DNA of 64,000 bases from Arthrobacter oryzae. Its GTDB lineage: Bacteria; Actinomycetota; Actinomycetes; Actinomycetales; Micrococcaceae. The first letter of the stretch is position 1, and each line of letters opens with the position of its first letter. Below, one piece after another: positions 41,471 to 50,674 of this stretch. The notes beneath the pieces are model-generated. The model was not told the DNA's origin. It searched no databases and worked only from the letters and a program-made list of their open reading frames with translations. A program made the translations under genes and the position numbers. The stretch is from assembly GCF_003634095.1 (NCBI RefSeq), contig NZ_RBIR01000005.1, positions 208,135 to 272,134 on the forward strand, written 5' to 3'.

Positions 41471-42706
41471 GTGGATCCAATGCTCATCGGCGTGATCGCC
41501 GGCCTGATCGGCCTCTCGTTTGGCATGTTCGGCGTCCTCGCGTTCCGGGTGAGTGAGCAGCAGCGGCACATTGTCGACGTCGAAGTCGAGGACCCTACGC
41601 TTCCCGAGGGCGCCGCAGAGGTGCTCGCCGTCCTCGGCCGCGCGTTCGTGGTGGTCGACGCGATCGACGGCGTGGTCCGGGCCAGCCCGGCCGCGTACGC
41701 CTACGGCCTGGTCCGCGGGCACACGCTGGTGCACCAGCAGCTTCTGGAAATGACCGCCAAGGTGAGGCGCGACGGTGTCATCCTCGAAAAACAGCTGGAG
41801 CTGCCGCGCGGCCCGCTAGGCCAGGGAACGATCGTTGTGCAGGTCAGGGCAGCGGTGATCACCGAGGAATATATCCTTCTGCTGGCCGACGACCGCACGG
41901 AATTTACCCGCACCGAGGAAGTCCGCAACGACTTTGTCGCCAACGTCTCGCACGAACTGAAGACACCGGTGGGGGCGATCTCCCTGCTGGCCGAGGCGCT
42001 CGAATCGTCCGCGGATGACCCCGAGGCCGTCAAACGGTTTGCCAAGCGCATGCACAAGGAATCGACCCGGCTCGCCGCCCTTGTTCAGGACATCATCGAA
42101 CTCTCCCGGCTTCAGGGCGCCAACGTCACTCAGCAGGGCCGCCCGGTGGATATCAACACAGTGGTGAGCGAGGCCGTGGACCGCTCCCAGCTGCCGGCGG
42201 AGACCAAGAACATCCAGCTGGTGGTCGGCGGGCACGCGGAGGCCATGGTCTACGGCGACCAGGACCTTCTGGTCACCGCCCTGCGCAACCTGATCGACAA
42301 CGCCATCCGCTACTCGCCCGAAAACACCAAGGTGGGTATCGGCATCCGGTCCAAGGACGGCCTGGTGGCTGTCTCGGTGACGGACCAGGGCGAAGGGCTC
42401 AGCCCCGAGGACCAGGAGCGTGTCTTCGAACGCTTCTACCGGGTGGATGCGGCCCGGTCGCGGCAGACCGGAGGCACCGGCCTCGGGTTGAGCATCGTCA
42501 AGCACGTCATTTCCAACCACGGCGGCGAGGTGACCCTGTGGTCCCAGCCCGGCCAGGGTTCCACGTTCACTATCCGACTTCCTGAGATGGAGGGGCAGGG
42601 CGACGCCGATAAGGCAGGCAAGCCTGCTGCCCGTCCGTCCGGCCAGGACCCCAGACCGCAACGACGTGACGCCGCCGGCGTCCATGAGCAAGGAGCTACC
42701 GCTTGA
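41471..42706 (+). CDS. senX3: Two-component sensor histidine kinase SenX3
   Basis: Phosphate-starvation sensor kinase of 411 residues. One N-terminal membrane segment (LIGVIAGLIGLSFGMFGVLAF) is followed by a PAS-like domain (about 50-145), the dimerisation/phosphoacceptor site FVANVSHELKTPVGAI (His ~162) and the ATPase domain with DNAIRYSPENTKV (N box), VSVTDQGEGLSPEDQERVFERF (G1/F) and GGTGLGLSIVKHV (G2). The start is GTG at 41471; an ATG three codons later is possible. It is followed by regX3 with a 4-base overlap and is divergent from phoU. The C-terminal ~35 residues are basic and disordered. Confidence 0.94.
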   Translation: MDPMLIGVIAGLIGLSFGMFGVLAFRVSEQQRHIVDVEVEDPTLPEGAAEVLAVLGRAFVVVDAIDGVVRASPAAYAYGLVRGHTLVHQQLLEMTAKVRRDGVILEKQLELPRGPLGQGTIVVQVRAAVITEEYILLLADDRTEFTRTEEVRNDFVANVSHELKTPVGAISLLAEALESSADDPEAVKRFAKRMHKESTRLAALVQDIIELSRLQGANVTQQGRPVDINTVVSEAVDRSQLPAETKNIQLVVGGHAEAMVYGDQDLLVTALRNLIDNAIRYSPENTKVGIGIRSKDGLVAVSVTDQGEGLSPEDQERVFERFYRVDAARSRQTGGTGLGLSIVKHVISNHGGEVTLWSQPGQGSTFTIRLPEMEGQGDADKAGKPAARPSGQDPRPQRRDAAGVHEQGATA

Positions 42707-43383
42707 GCAGGATTCTTATTGTCGAGGACGAGGAGTCCTTCAGCGACCCCCTGTCTTACCTGCTGGGAAAAGAAGGGTTTGAAGTGGAAGTGGTGGACAA
42801 CGGACTCGACGCCATCACGGAATTCGACCGCAACGGCGCCGACCTCGTACTCCTGGACCTCCAGCTGCCCGGCCAGTCAGGCACCGAGGTGTGCCGTCAG
42901 CTCAGGCAGCGTTCCAGTGTTCCCGTCATCATGCTGACCGCCAAGGATTCGGAAATCGACAAGGTGGTGGGCCTTGAGCTCGGCGCCGACGACTATGTCA
43001 CCAAGCCGTACTCCTCGCGGGAACTCGTGGCCAGGGTCCGGGCGGTCCTGCGGCGCCAGAACGAGCCGGAGGAACTCGTCTCCAGCACGGTGCAGGCCGG
43101 TCCTGTCCGGATGGACATTGAACGCCACGTGGTGAGCGTCGGCGGCGAGCAGATCGCCTTGCCGCTGAAGGAGTTTGAGCTGCTGGAAATGCTCCTGCGG
43201 AATTCCGGCAGGGTCCTGACCCGCGGCCAGCTGATCGACAGGGTCTGGGGCTCGGACTATGTGGGGGACACCAAGACCCTCGACGTGCACGTCAAGCGGC
43301 TGCGCAGCAAGATCGAACCGGATGCCTCGGCACCGCGGTACCTGATCACCGTCCGCGGCCTGGGTTACAAGTTCGAGCCCTAA
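42703..43383 (+). CDS. regX3: Response regulator RegX3 (OmpR/PhoB family)
   Basis: DNA-binding response regulator of 226 residues. The receiver domain has the acidic pocket LIVEDEESF, the phosphoacceptor Asp in LVLLDLQLPGQSG (~52) and the switch Lys in DYVTKPYSSREL (~101). The winged-helix domain includes LLEMLLRNSGRVLTRGQLIDRVWG and DTKTLDVHVKRLRSKIE. The start is TTG at 42703, overlapping the senX3 stop as TTGA, with AAGGAG seven bases upstream. It is expected to bind the PHO-box-like units upstream of senX3 and phoU. Confidence 0.95.
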   Translation: MSRILIVEDEESFSDPLSYLLGKEGFEVEVVDNGLDAITEFDRNGADLVLLDLQLPGQSGTEVCRQLRQRSSVPVIMLTAKDSEIDKVVGLELGADDYVTKPYSSRELVARVRAVLRRQNEPEELVSSTVQAGPVRMDIERHVVSVGGEQIALPLKEFELLEMLLRNSGRVLTRGQLIDRVWGSDYVGDTKTLDVHVKRLRSKIEPDASAPRYLITVRGLGYKFEP

Positions 43384-43454
43384 CACCCGCCGGAGCTGCC
43401 CGCTGGGCCCGACCTGTCCCGGGCCCAGGGCGGCCTGGGACGGTCAGGCTGGAC

Positions 43455-43492
43455 GCAAAAGGAGGGGCACCCGCAGGTGCCCCTCCTTTTGC
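43455..43492. terminator. Bidirectional terminator between regX3 and the LpqE-like gene
   Basis: A perfect 17-bp inverted repeat (43455-43471, 43476-43492) with loop CGCA and arm GCAAAAGGAGGGGCACC. The stem ends in AAAA/TTTT, so it can terminate in both directions. Confidence 0.85.
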
Positions 43493-43527
43493 TATGTGTC
43501 CGTTTGCCGGGCGCCCAGCCTTGGAGG

Positions 43528-44106
43528 CTAGGGGCTAACGGTGCTGCTCGGCGTCGGCGTCTCGGTGGAGGTCGGTGAGGCCGTCGCGCTGGAGGTGGCC
43601 GTGCTGCTGGCGGTCGGCGTCGGCAGGTACGGCTTGTAGTCGACGATCGTGCCATCCATGACCGGAACCTTGAACTTGGCGTCCTGGTGGGTGCCGCTCT
43701 CCGAGATGGTGACCTCGACGATGGCGCCCGGTGCGGCGCCGGCGGGGTTCAGGATCGTCGCGTTGGCGGAGTCGTTGAGCATGATGTGGGAGTTCGGCTT
43801 TACCGGAACCTGGGTTTGCGCGCCTTCGGTGCCCTTCATGGTCAGCACGACGTCCTTGGATGAGGTGTTGTACACGGCGCCAAGCACCCGGCCCGGCTTG
43901 CCTGCGCCGTCGGCGACAATGATGAAGTTGCGCAGCTGCAGCGGCCCCAGATCAGTGCGGGTTCCGTCCGAGGGGGAGTACTGCTGCGAGGTCTGCTGGG
44001 GATTGATGTAGCCGCAGCCGGTCAGGGACAACAGGCCGATGCCAAGTGCAGCCGTTGCCATTGCCAGCTTGCCGCGCTGGCCCCGGTTCATCGCAGTGAA
44101 ACGCAC
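43528..44106 (-). CDS. Putative lipoprotein, positional equivalent of mycobacterial LpqE
   Basis: About 192 residues. The lipoprotein signal LAMATAALGIGLLSLTGC gives a lipidated Cys. The mature domain is beta-rich and soluble (LQLRNFIIVADGAGKPGRVLGAVYN, VEVTISESG) and is followed by a Pro/Thr/Ser-rich tail (PTASSTATSSATASPT) with no anchor motif. It is divergent from carD, exactly as lpqE is from carD in mycobacteria, and the core sequence is compatible with that family; orthology is inferred. GTG 44106 is chosen because GAGGAG lies eight bases upstream; an ATG at 44136 is in frame. Confidence 0.8.
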   Translation of the reverse strand: MRFTAMNRGQRGKLAMATAALGIGLLSLTGCGYINPQQTSQQYSPSDGTRTDLGPLQLRNFIIVADGAGKPGRVLGAVYNTSSKDVVLTMKGTEGAQTQVPVKPNSHIMLNDSANATILNPAGAAPGAIVEVTISESGTHQDAKFKVPVMDGTIVDYKPYLPTPTASSTATSSATASPTSTETPTPSSTVSP

Positions 44107-44417
44107 GTCACGCACTCCTCGAGAGTCTTGAAACATTATTCAGCCATAGCCTAGCCGCAATCGGCCCCAAACGAGGATTCGGCGACTACACATAAGCGCG
44201 CTGAAGGACGCGTTGCGGCCGGTCGGAGCCCGTCAGCGCCGGGTCGGAAACCTCTTGGCAGTTAGGGCCGAACGCACTATTATCCGCATCCGTCAAGGGG
44301 TTTGAGGGGTCAGATTGAGGCCATTTTCCCCGGATTCATGCGGTTTCCGGCACGTTTCGGTGCCAGTTGTATGCCTTAATCGTGATAAACTGGTCTGCGG
44401 GAAAGGGGAATGTCCAC

Positions 44418-44900
44418 ATGGTTTTTGAGGTCGGCGAGACAGTAGTTTACCCTCACCACGGTGCAGCCAAAATTGAAGAAATCAAGATGCGCACCGTCAA
44501 GGGCGAAGAGAAGATGTATCTCAAGCTCAAGGTGGCTCAGGGTGATCTGACCATTGAAGTTCCAGCAGAAAACGTTGACCTGGTAGGGGTTCGGGACGTA
44601 GTGGGCAAGGAAGGCTTGGAGCACGTATTCGACGTGCTGCGGGCCGAGTTCACTGAGGAACCCACCAACTGGTCACGTCGTTACAAGGCAAACCTGGAAA
44701 AGCTTGCTTCCGGTGACGTCATCAAGGTAGCGGAGGTCGTCCGCGACCTCTGGCGCCGCGATCACGACCGGGGTCTCTCCGCGGGAGAGAAGCGCATGCT
44801 GGCCAAGGCCCGCCAGATCCTGATTTCGGAACTGGCACTGGCTGAAAAGACCGATGAAGAGAAGGCTGCAAGCGTTCTCGACGAGGTCCTGGCTTCCTAG
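44418..44900 (+). CDS. carD: CarD family transcriptional regulator
   Basis: RNA polymerase-binding protein of 160 residues that stabilises open complexes, notably at rRNA promoters. The N-terminal Tudor-like RNAP-interaction domain reads [21 protein letters not shown] and ends near [14 protein letters not shown]. The helical C-terminal domain has [17 protein letters not shown] (basic surface) and [22 protein letters not shown], with the Trp used to wedge promoter DNA. ATG 44418 is fixed by AAAGGGGA eight bases upstream. The 311-bp region upstream holds two divergent promoters and no other CDS. It heads the carD-ispD-ispF-cysS-rlmB block. Confidence 0.97.
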   Translation: MVFEVGETVVYPHHGAAKIEEIKMRTVKGEEKMYLKLKVAQGDLTIEVPAENVDLVGVRDVVGKEGLEHVFDVLRAEFTEEPTNWSRRYKANLEKLASGDVIKVAEVVRDLWRRDHDRGLSAGEKRMLAKARQILISELALAEKTDEEKAASVLDEVLAS

Positions 44901-44941
44901 CACAGGGCCGGCCCAAGCAGGGCCGGCGCAGATAAGAATCG

Positions 44942-44976
44942 AACCCCGGTGGCGTCAGCCGCCGGGGCTTCTTTCT
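44942..44976 (+). terminator. Terminator of carD
   Basis: CCCCGGTGGC (44944-44953) pairs with GCCGCCGGGG (44958-44967) with one mismatch, followed by CTTCTTTCT. It separates carD from ispD. Confidence 0.7.
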
Positions 44977-45097
44977 GCCCTTTTTCGACCGCCCCCTCAC
45001 TTGCGCCGTCACTTTTGGTCCCTCTGAGCGCTCCGGAGCAGCCACAACTGGTAGAGCAACACGATAGTCCGGAGCGCGGGGACGTAGTCTTGTGCGC

Positions 45098-45931
45098 ATG
45101 GATACTGCACCGACGAAAACGTCACCGGCCGGTCCCGTCACGGCGGTCATCGTTGTGGCCGCCGGCTCCGGCCAGCGACTGGGCTACGGCATGCCGAAAG
45201 CCAGGGTGCCGTTGGGCGGGGACAGCATCCTCACCCACGCCTTGCGCGGCGTGGCGGCCGCCGGGATCGCGCAGCAGATCTGCATTGCCATCCCCCCGGG
45301 AGACTCAGAGCTCAAGGCGCTCTGCACGGCGTTCACGCAGGAGCTTGCCGCCCTTCACCGCCGCACCGCTGCGTCCAGTCGCGGCGTCCAGGTTCCGGTC
45401 GTGACCGTCGTCGACGGCGGTCCGAGCCGCGCCGATTCAGTCCGCGCCGCGATGGCGGCGCTCCTGCCCGAAGTTGAAGCTGTGCTGGTCCACGACGCGG
45501 CCCGGGCTCTGGCACCGGAGTCCGTCTTTCACCGCGTGGTGGCGGCGCTCGGCGCCGGTGCCGCGGCCGTCATCCCTGTGATTCCGGTGGTTGACACGGT
45601 CAAGACCGTGGAGGCTACCACCGGCGACGGCGCCGCGGTGGCCCCCGAACTGGTCACCGGAACAGCGCCCCGGGAGTTCCTCCGCGCCGTGCAGACACCG
45701 CAGGGATTCGACCTCGCCACCCTCAAACGCGCCCACCAGGCCGCCGCCGGGTTCGACGCCGAGCGGGCCGCGCTCGTCACGGACGATGCGATGCTCGTCG
45801 AACTACTCGGCGTCCCCGTGCACGCCGTACGCGGCGCCAGCCAGTCCCTCAAGATCACCACGCCCCTGGACTTGATCCTGGCCGAGGGGCTCCTCGAAGG
45901 TCCCCTGGGCGCACGCTGGCTGGAGGGATGA
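45098..45931 (+). CDS. ispD: 2-C-methyl-D-erythritol 4-phosphate cytidylyltransferase
   Basis: Third step of the MEP isoprenoid pathway: joins CTP and MEP. About 277 residues, a little longer than the ~230 typical because of loop insertions (about 65-95). The nucleotide-binding loop [30 protein letters not shown] and the segment VDTVKTVE are conserved; [14 protein letters not shown] and TDDAMLVE also match. ATG 45098 is chosen; GTG 45092 two codons upstream is equally possible. The stop overlaps the ispF start (ATGA), so the two are translationally coupled. Confidence 0.95.
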   Translation: MDTAPTKTSPAGPVTAVIVVAAGSGQRLGYGMPKARVPLGGDSILTHALRGVAAAGIAQQICIAIPPGDSELKALCTAFTQELAALHRRTAASSRGVQVPVVTVVDGGPSRADSVRAAMAALLPEVEAVLVHDAARALAPESVFHRVVAALGAGAAAVIPVIPVVDTVKTVEATTGDGAAVAPELVTGTAPREFLRAVQTPQGFDLATLKRAHQAAAGFDAERAALVTDDAMLVELLGVPVHAVRGASQSLKITTPLDLILAEGLLEGPLGARWLEG

Positions 45932-46446
45932 GCATGTCCACCAACCCGCCAGCCGTTCCCCCGGTCATTCCCAGGACCGGGATCGGAATCGATGTCCATG
46001 CTTACGCCGCCCCGGACGAGCCGCGGCCGCTGTGGCTCGGCGGGCTCTTCTGGGAGGGGGAGCGCGGCCTGTCCGGCCATTCCGACGGCGACCCGGTGGC
46101 GCACGCCGCCGCCGACGCGCTCTTCTCGGCCTGCGGCGTCGGGGATCTCGGCACGCATTTCGGGACGGACCGGCCCGAGTATGCCGGCGCGTCCGGCGTG
46201 ACCTTGCTGGCCGAGGCCGCCCGGATTGTCCGGGCCCACGGGTTTGAAATCGGGAACATCGCCGTCCAGTTCGTCGCCAACCGGCCCAAATTCGGCCCGC
46301 GGCGGGAGGAATCCCAACAGGTTCTCAGCGACGCCGCCGGGGCGCCGGTCAGCGTCACGGCCACCACGAGCGACGGACTCGGGTTCACCGGCCGCGGCGA
46401 GGGCATCTCGGCCGTGGCAACGGCGCTGGTCTATCCTGCCGGCTGA
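45928..46446 (+). CDS. ispF: 2-C-methyl-D-erythritol 2,4-cyclodiphosphate synthase
   Basis: Fifth step of the MEP pathway: cyclises CDP-ME-2-phosphate to MEcPP. 172 residues. The zinc-binding IGIDVHAY and [19 protein letters not shown] (Asp/His ligands) are present. [14 protein letters not shown] and [24 protein letters not shown] complete the active site. It starts inside the ispD stop (ATGA overlap). An N-terminal extension of ~15 residues ([14 protein letters not shown]) precedes the core. A small lipoprotein gene follows before cysS. Confidence 0.96.
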   Translation: MSMSTNPPAVPPVIPRTGIGIDVHAYAAPDEPRPLWLGGLFWEGERGLSGHSDGDPVAHAAADALFSACGVGDLGTHFGTDRPEYAGASGVTLLAEAARIVRAHGFEIGNIAVQFVANRPKFGPRREESQQVLSDAAGAPVSVTATTSDGLGFTGRGEGISAVATALVYPAG

Positions 46447-46549
46447 CCACCGAAGGTTAACTGCATCAGGCCACGGCCGCCCCCGTCGCCTAGGCTGGAG
46501 GGAAGGACCAGCCGTGACACCCCGATTCGAACTGCCAGGAGACCCTGCC

Positions 46550-46906
46550 GTGAAAAAGCTGCTTACCGCCGTCGCACTCGTCGCCGGGACCCTGCTGACC
46601 GGCTGCGCCGGCTCCACCACGCCCGCGACGCCCAGCCCCACACCCAAGCTAAGCGTTGAGGAAAGCTGCAAGTTCCTCAACACCGATACCTTCGTGCCGT
46701 CCGGGACCGCGAAAGAGCAGGCCGGCCAGATTGGCCAGCACTACCAGGAAGTCGCGGACAAGGTGGCGCCCGAGGTCGGCGCCCCCATCCAGAAGATGGC
46801 CGACATCATGAAGCAGGTTGCCGCGAGCCCCACCGGGACTAAGACGAACGAGCAGACGGCCCAGCTCACGCAAGAGATCAACAAGATCGGGCAGTACTGC
46901 AAGTAG
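46550..46906 (+). CDS. Small putative lipoprotein
   Basis: Protein of 118 residues. The signal MKKLLTAVALVAGTLLTGC (GTG start) ends in the lipobox LTGC. A short Thr/Pro linker (STTPATPSPTPK) is followed by a helical domain with two cysteines (ESCKFLNTDTF ... QYCK). No family is recognised. The GTG at 46550 is chosen because AGGAG lies eight bases upstream and the signal peptide begins there. It is inserted between ispF and cysS, an interruption I do not know from mycobacteria. Confidence 0.8.
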   Translation: MKKLLTAVALVAGTLLTGCAGSTTPATPSPTPKLSVEESCKFLNTDTFVPSGTAKEQAGQIGQHYQEVADKVAPEVGAPIQKMADIMKQVAASPTGTKTNEQTAQLTQEINKIGQYCK

Positions 46907-47004
46907 GCCGCCGGAACCAGCGCCGCTGCCTGACCGACGGGCTGCAGCCGGCGCCAATGAAGGTGCGGGTCAGCCCCCGGAGCGCCATCGGCTAATCTGG
47001 AGCG

Positions 47005-48474
47005 GTGACCCTGCGCTTTTACGACACAGCATCCGCCGAAGTCCGTGACTTCGTCCCCCTGGTACCCGGCCACGTGAGCCTGTACTACTGCGGAGCCACC
47101 GTCCAAGGCATGCCGCACGTCGGGCACATCCGCTCCGCCATCGCGTTTGACCAGCTGACCCGTTGGCTGCAGTACCGGGGCTTCCGCGTCACGGCCGTCC
47201 GCAACGTCACGGACATCGATGACAAGATCCTCGCCAAGTCCGCGGCGTCGTTCGGGCCGGATTTTGAAGACGAGCCCGGAGCTGTCCGGAACGAGGAATG
47301 GTGGGCACTGGCCTACCGCTATGAGCAGGAGTTCCTCAAGGCCTACGACACCCTGGGCGTCTCCCGGCCCACCTATGAGCCCCGCGCCACCGGCCACATC
47401 CCGGAGATGCACGCCCTTATCCAGCTGCTGATCGACCGCGGCCACGCCTACCCGGCCCTGGACGACTCCGGCGACGTCTATTTCGACGTGCGCTCCTGGA
47501 ACAAGTACGGCACCCTGACCCGGCAGAAGATCGATGACATGCAGGGAGCCCCCGACGCCGACCCGCGCGGCAAGCGGGACCCGCGCGACTTCGCGCTGTG
47601 GAAGGGCTACAAGGACGGCGAACCGACGACGGCGAGCTGGGCCTCCCCCTGGGGCGCCGGCCGCCCGGGCTGGCACCTCGAATGCTCGGCCATGGTCACC
47701 AAGTACCTCGGCACCGAGTTCGACATCCACGGCGGAGGCCTGGACCTGCGCTTCCCGCACCACGAAAACGAGATGGCGCAGTCCCAGGCGGCAGGCCACG
47801 GTTTCGCCAACTTCTGGATGCACAACGGCATGGTCACCTACGCCGGAGAGAAGATGTCCAAATCGATCGGCAACACGGTCAGCCCGTCCGAGATGCTGGA
47901 GCTGGCCCCGCCCCGGGTGGTCCGGTACTACCTCGGCCAGGCACAGTACCGCTCGGTACTGGACTACCAGCCGACGTCCCTGCAGGAAGCCGCCGCCGCC
48001 GTCGAACGGATCGACGGGTTCATCAGCCGCGCCCTTCGGGCCCTCGCCGGCGGCGACGGGGGCGCCACCGCCAGCCTCGGCTTTTTCAGCTACGGCACCG
48101 TCCCGGACGCCTTTGCTGCAGCGATGGACGATGACCTGAACGTCCCGCAGGCCCTCGCCGTCCTGCACGACACCGTTCGGGCGGGCAACACCGCCCTCAC
48201 CGCCGGCGATCTCGACGTCGCCCGGGAGTCGCTGGCCAGCGTCACCGACATGCTCGGTGTCCTTGGTCTCAACGACACCGCGGCCCCGGCAGTCGACGAA
48301 CATGCCACCACGGCCCTCGGCGTCCTGGTCGAGGCGCAGCTCGAGGCGCGTGCCCAGGCCCGGGCAGCCAAGGACTGGGCGGCGTCCGACGCCATCCGGG
48401 ATACCCTGGCCGCCGCCGGCGTGGTCGTCGAGGACGGCCCGGACGGGGCGAGCTGGAGCCTGAAACGCGGCTGA
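47005..48474 (+). CDS. cysS: Cysteinyl-tRNA synthetase
   Basis: Charges tRNA-Cys; class Ia synthetase of 489 residues. The zinc Cys and HIGH-type motif lie in [28 protein letters not shown] and [21 protein letters not shown] carry further zinc ligands, and the KMSKS loop is EKMSKSIGN (about 283-287). The C-terminal anticodon region contains [22 protein letters not shown] and [26 protein letters not shown] at 47005 is the start; the in-frame sequence begins [16 protein letters not shown] as in orthologues. rlmB follows after ~120 bp. Confidence 0.97.
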   Translation: MTLRFYDTASAEVRDFVPLVPGHVSLYYCGATVQGMPHVGHIRSAIAFDQLTRWLQYRGFRVTAVRNVTDIDDKILAKSAASFGPDFEDEPGAVRNEEWWALAYRYEQEFLKAYDTLGVSRPTYEPRATGHIPEMHALIQLLIDRGHAYPALDDSGDVYFDVRSWNKYGTLTRQKIDDMQGAPDADPRGKRDPRDFALWKGYKDGEPTTASWASPWGAGRPGWHLECSAMVTKYLGTEFDIHGGGLDLRFPHHENEMAQSQAAGHGFANFWMHNGMVTYAGEKMSKSIGNTVSPSEMLELAPPRVVRYYLGQAQYRSVLDYQPTSLQEAAAAVERIDGFISRALRALAGGDGGATASLGFFSYGTVPDAFAAAMDDDLNVPQALAVLHDTVRAGNTALTAGDLDVARESLASVTDMLGVLGLNDTAAPAVDEHATTALGVLVEAQLEARAQARAAKDWAASDAIRDTLAAAGVVVEDGPDGASWSLKRG

Positions 48475-48596
48475 ACCTCGTTGCTGGCGGCCGGTGAAGT
48501 GGGCCGCCGTCGTCCCTTCCGGTCGAGGATTTAACTCGAGTCAGTAGACTGGAGGTCAGACTTGTCAACGAATCGCGTATTTAAAGGGTGAAACTC

Positions 48597-49598
48597 ATGG
48601 CCAACAACGGTCGCCGCTCGGTCAAATTGAAGAAGGGCCCCTCCGTCGGAACCGGCGGTCACGGCCGCAAGGCACTCGAGGGCAAGGGCCCCACGCCGAA
48701 GGCTGAGGACCGCCCCTACCACAAGGCGTTCAAGAACAAGCAGCTCTCCGAACGCTCCGAGGCCAAGCGCGCCAGCGGAAGCCGTACCACCAGTGCCGCC
48801 GCCCGCTCGGGCCGCTCCGGTCCCAAGGGCCGCGCCACGGAAGAGGTCGTCACCGGCCGGAACTCCGTCGTAGAGGCCCTGCGCGCCGGCATCCCGGCCA
48901 AGGCCCTGCACGTGGCCGTCCGCATCGAAATGGACGACCGCGTCAAGGAATCCCTCAAGCTCGCCGCCGAACGCGGCATCCCGCTGATGGAAACCGGCAA
49001 GCCCGAGCTCGACCGGATGACCGACGACGCCATCCACCAGGGCCTCGTCCTGCAGATCCCGCCGTACGAATATCAGGATGCGTTCGAGCTCGCCGAAGAG
49101 ACCCTCGAGGCCTGGAAGAAGGGCCACGTCGCCAACGCCCCGCTCTTCGTTGCCCTGGACGGCATCACCGATCCGCGCAACCTCGGCGCGATCATCCGCT
49201 CCGTCTCTGCCTTCAGCGGCCACGGAGTCATCGTCCCGGAGCGCCGCTCCGTGGGCGTCACCGCCTCGGCTTGGAAAACCAGCGCCGGCGCGGCTGTCCG
49301 CGTTCCCGTCGCTCGCGCGGCCAACCTGAACAACACGCTCAAGGCGTTCAAGAACATGGGCATCTACGTCCTGGGGCTCGACGGCGACGGCGACGTCTCG
49401 CTGCCCGATCTGGCCCTGGCCACCGAGCCGGTGTGCCTCGTGGTGGGTTCCGAAGGCAAGGGCCTGAGCCGCCTGGTCCGCGAAAACTGCGACCAGATCG
49501 TCTCCATCCCGATCGACTCCGCCATGGAATCCCTCAACGCCTCCATGGCCGTCGGCATCTCCCTCTACGAAATCTCCCGCCAGCGCTCCGCCAAGTAG
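48597..49598 (+). CDS. rlmB: 23S rRNA (guanosine-2'-O-)-methyltransferase RlmB
   Basis: SPOUT-class methyltransferase of 333 residues that modifies 23S rRNA (G2251 in E. coli numbering). A basic Lys/Arg/Gly-rich N-terminal tail (about 1-80) is the usual actinobacterial extension. The substrate-binding domain starts VVTGRNSVVEALRAG. The SPOUT knot shows DGITDPRNLGAIIRSVSAF (motif 1), LVVGSEGKGLSRL (motif 2) and IPIDSAMESLNASMAVGISLYE (motif 3). ATG 48597 has AAAGG upstream; GTG 48588 is an alternative. It is the last gene of the carD-cysS-rlmB block. Confidence 0.95.
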   Translation: MANNGRRSVKLKKGPSVGTGGHGRKALEGKGPTPKAEDRPYHKAFKNKQLSERSEAKRASGSRTTSAAARSGRSGPKGRATEEVVTGRNSVVEALRAGIPAKALHVAVRIEMDDRVKESLKLAAERGIPLMETGKPELDRMTDDAIHQGLVLQIPPYEYQDAFELAEETLEAWKKGHVANAPLFVALDGITDPRNLGAIIRSVSAFSGHGVIVPERRSVGVTASAWKTSAGAAVRVPVARAANLNNTLKAFKNMGIYVLGLDGDGDVSLPDLALATEPVCLVVGSEGKGLSRLVRENCDQIVSIPIDSAMESLNASMAVGISLYEISRQRSAK

Positions 49599-49611
49599 CA
49601 CGCCTTCCGCG

Positions 49612-49645
49612 AACGCTCCCTCACACCATGTGGGGGAGCGTTTCC
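49612..49645 (+). terminator. Terminator of rlmB
   Basis: AACGCTCCCTCACA (49612-49625) pairs with TGTGGGGGAGCGTT (49629-49642) with one mismatch, followed by TCC. Confidence 0.7.
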
Positions 49646-49668
49646 GTTTAAGGCGAGAACAGCTAAAG

Positions 49669-49731
49669 CAACGCGGGGTCAGATCGCGCCCGTCAAGGGC
49701 CCCAAGATGGGCGCTAAGTGACCCCGCGTTG
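49669..49731. repeat. 63-bp dispersed palindrome, copy 3
   Basis: Third element with 25-13-25 spacing. The outer 13 bp are identical to the other copies, and the right arm differs from copies 1 and 2 by a single base (GCGCTAAG in place of GCGCGAAG). The G-G/A-A internal loop seen in copy 2 is present here too. It lies between the convergent rlmB and amidase genes, just after the rlmB terminator. Confidence 0.88.
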
Positions 49732-49755
49732 CTGTTGGTCGAGAAGGGCGGCTGC

Positions 49756-50559
49756 CTAGAATTTGTGGCGGTTGGCCAGGACCGGGAGTTTGGCCCGGGC
49801 TTCCTTGACGGTGGCGGTGTCCAGGTCGGCGAACAGCAGGCCCGGGGCGCCGTCGAGTTCGTCCAGGATGTCGCCCATGGGGGAGACGACCACGGAGTGC
49901 CCGACGCCGGTGGGGGCGGAGCCTTTGGCCGGGACGCCCTGGCTGGCGGGGTCGCCCTGGCCGCAGGCGAGCACCACGGTGGTGGAGTCCAGGGCGCGGG
50001 CGCGGGCCAGGAGCTTCCATTGATCGGCCTTGCCGGGGCCCGAGCCCCACGAGGCGCAGACAATGTTGACGTCGGCACCGCGATCAGCGTTTTCCGTGAA
50101 CAGGTCCGGGAAACGGATGTCGTAGCAGGTGGCCAGGCCGAACGTTACGCCGTCAAGTTCGAAGGTGGCTGGGTTCGTGCCGGGGTCAACCGTGTCCGAC
50201 TCGGCGAAGCCGAAAGCATCGAACAGGTGGATCTTGTCGTAGCTGGCCTCGAGGCCGCGGCCTGTGACCAGCAGGGTGTTGCGCACCTTGGCGCCGTCGC
50301 CCGCCGTTCCCGGCGTGAACATCCCCGCGACGATCACAATGCCGAGTTCCGCGGCAAGGGCACGCACGCTGGAGGCCCACGGACCGTCCAAGGGTTCGGC
50401 TATATCCACGAGCGAATTGCCGAAGGACCGCATGGTGGCTTCAGGGAAGATCACCAGGTCCGCGCCGCCGGCCTTTGCCTGGCGCGCATAGGCCTCGACG
50501 AGGGCCAGGTTCGCGGCCAGGTCACGGCCGGTGATGATTTGGGCTAATGCTGCGCGCAC
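49756..50559 (-). CDS. Carbon-nitrogen hydrolase (nitrilase superfamily)
   Basis: Amidase-type enzyme of 267 residues with the Glu-Lys-Cys triad: LVIFPEATM (Glu ~40), SYDKIHLF (Lys ~109) and TCYDIRFP (Cys ~145). The layout resembles deaminated-glutathione amidase and omega-amidase-like proteins (Nit1/Nit2), but the substrate is not determined. The GTG at 50559 is chosen because GGAGG lies five bases upstream; a TTG four codons earlier is in frame. It is divergent from glgX with ~115 bp between them and converges on the rlmB terminator and palindrome. Confidence 0.92.
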   Translation of the reverse strand: MRAALAQIITGRDLAANLALVEAYARQAKAGGADLVIFPEATMRSFGNSLVDIAEPLDGPWASSVRALAAELGIVIVAGMFTPGTAGDGAKVRNTLLVTGRGLEASYDKIHLFDAFGFAESDTVDPGTNPATFELDGVTFGLATCYDIRFPDLFTENADRGADVNIVCASWGSGPGKADQWKLLARARALDSTTVVLACGQGDPASQGVPAKGSAPTGVGHSVVVSPMGDILDELDGAPGLLFADLDTATVKEARAKLPVLANRHKF

Positions 50560-50674
50560 AATTACCTCCAACTCGGCGCTTCATTCCAGTATGCAGGCGG
50601 CGGTTCCGTACACTGCAAAACGTCATGAAAACGAAAACGGGGGCCATTTGTCCGGCCCGGCTAAGCTTTAAGCA

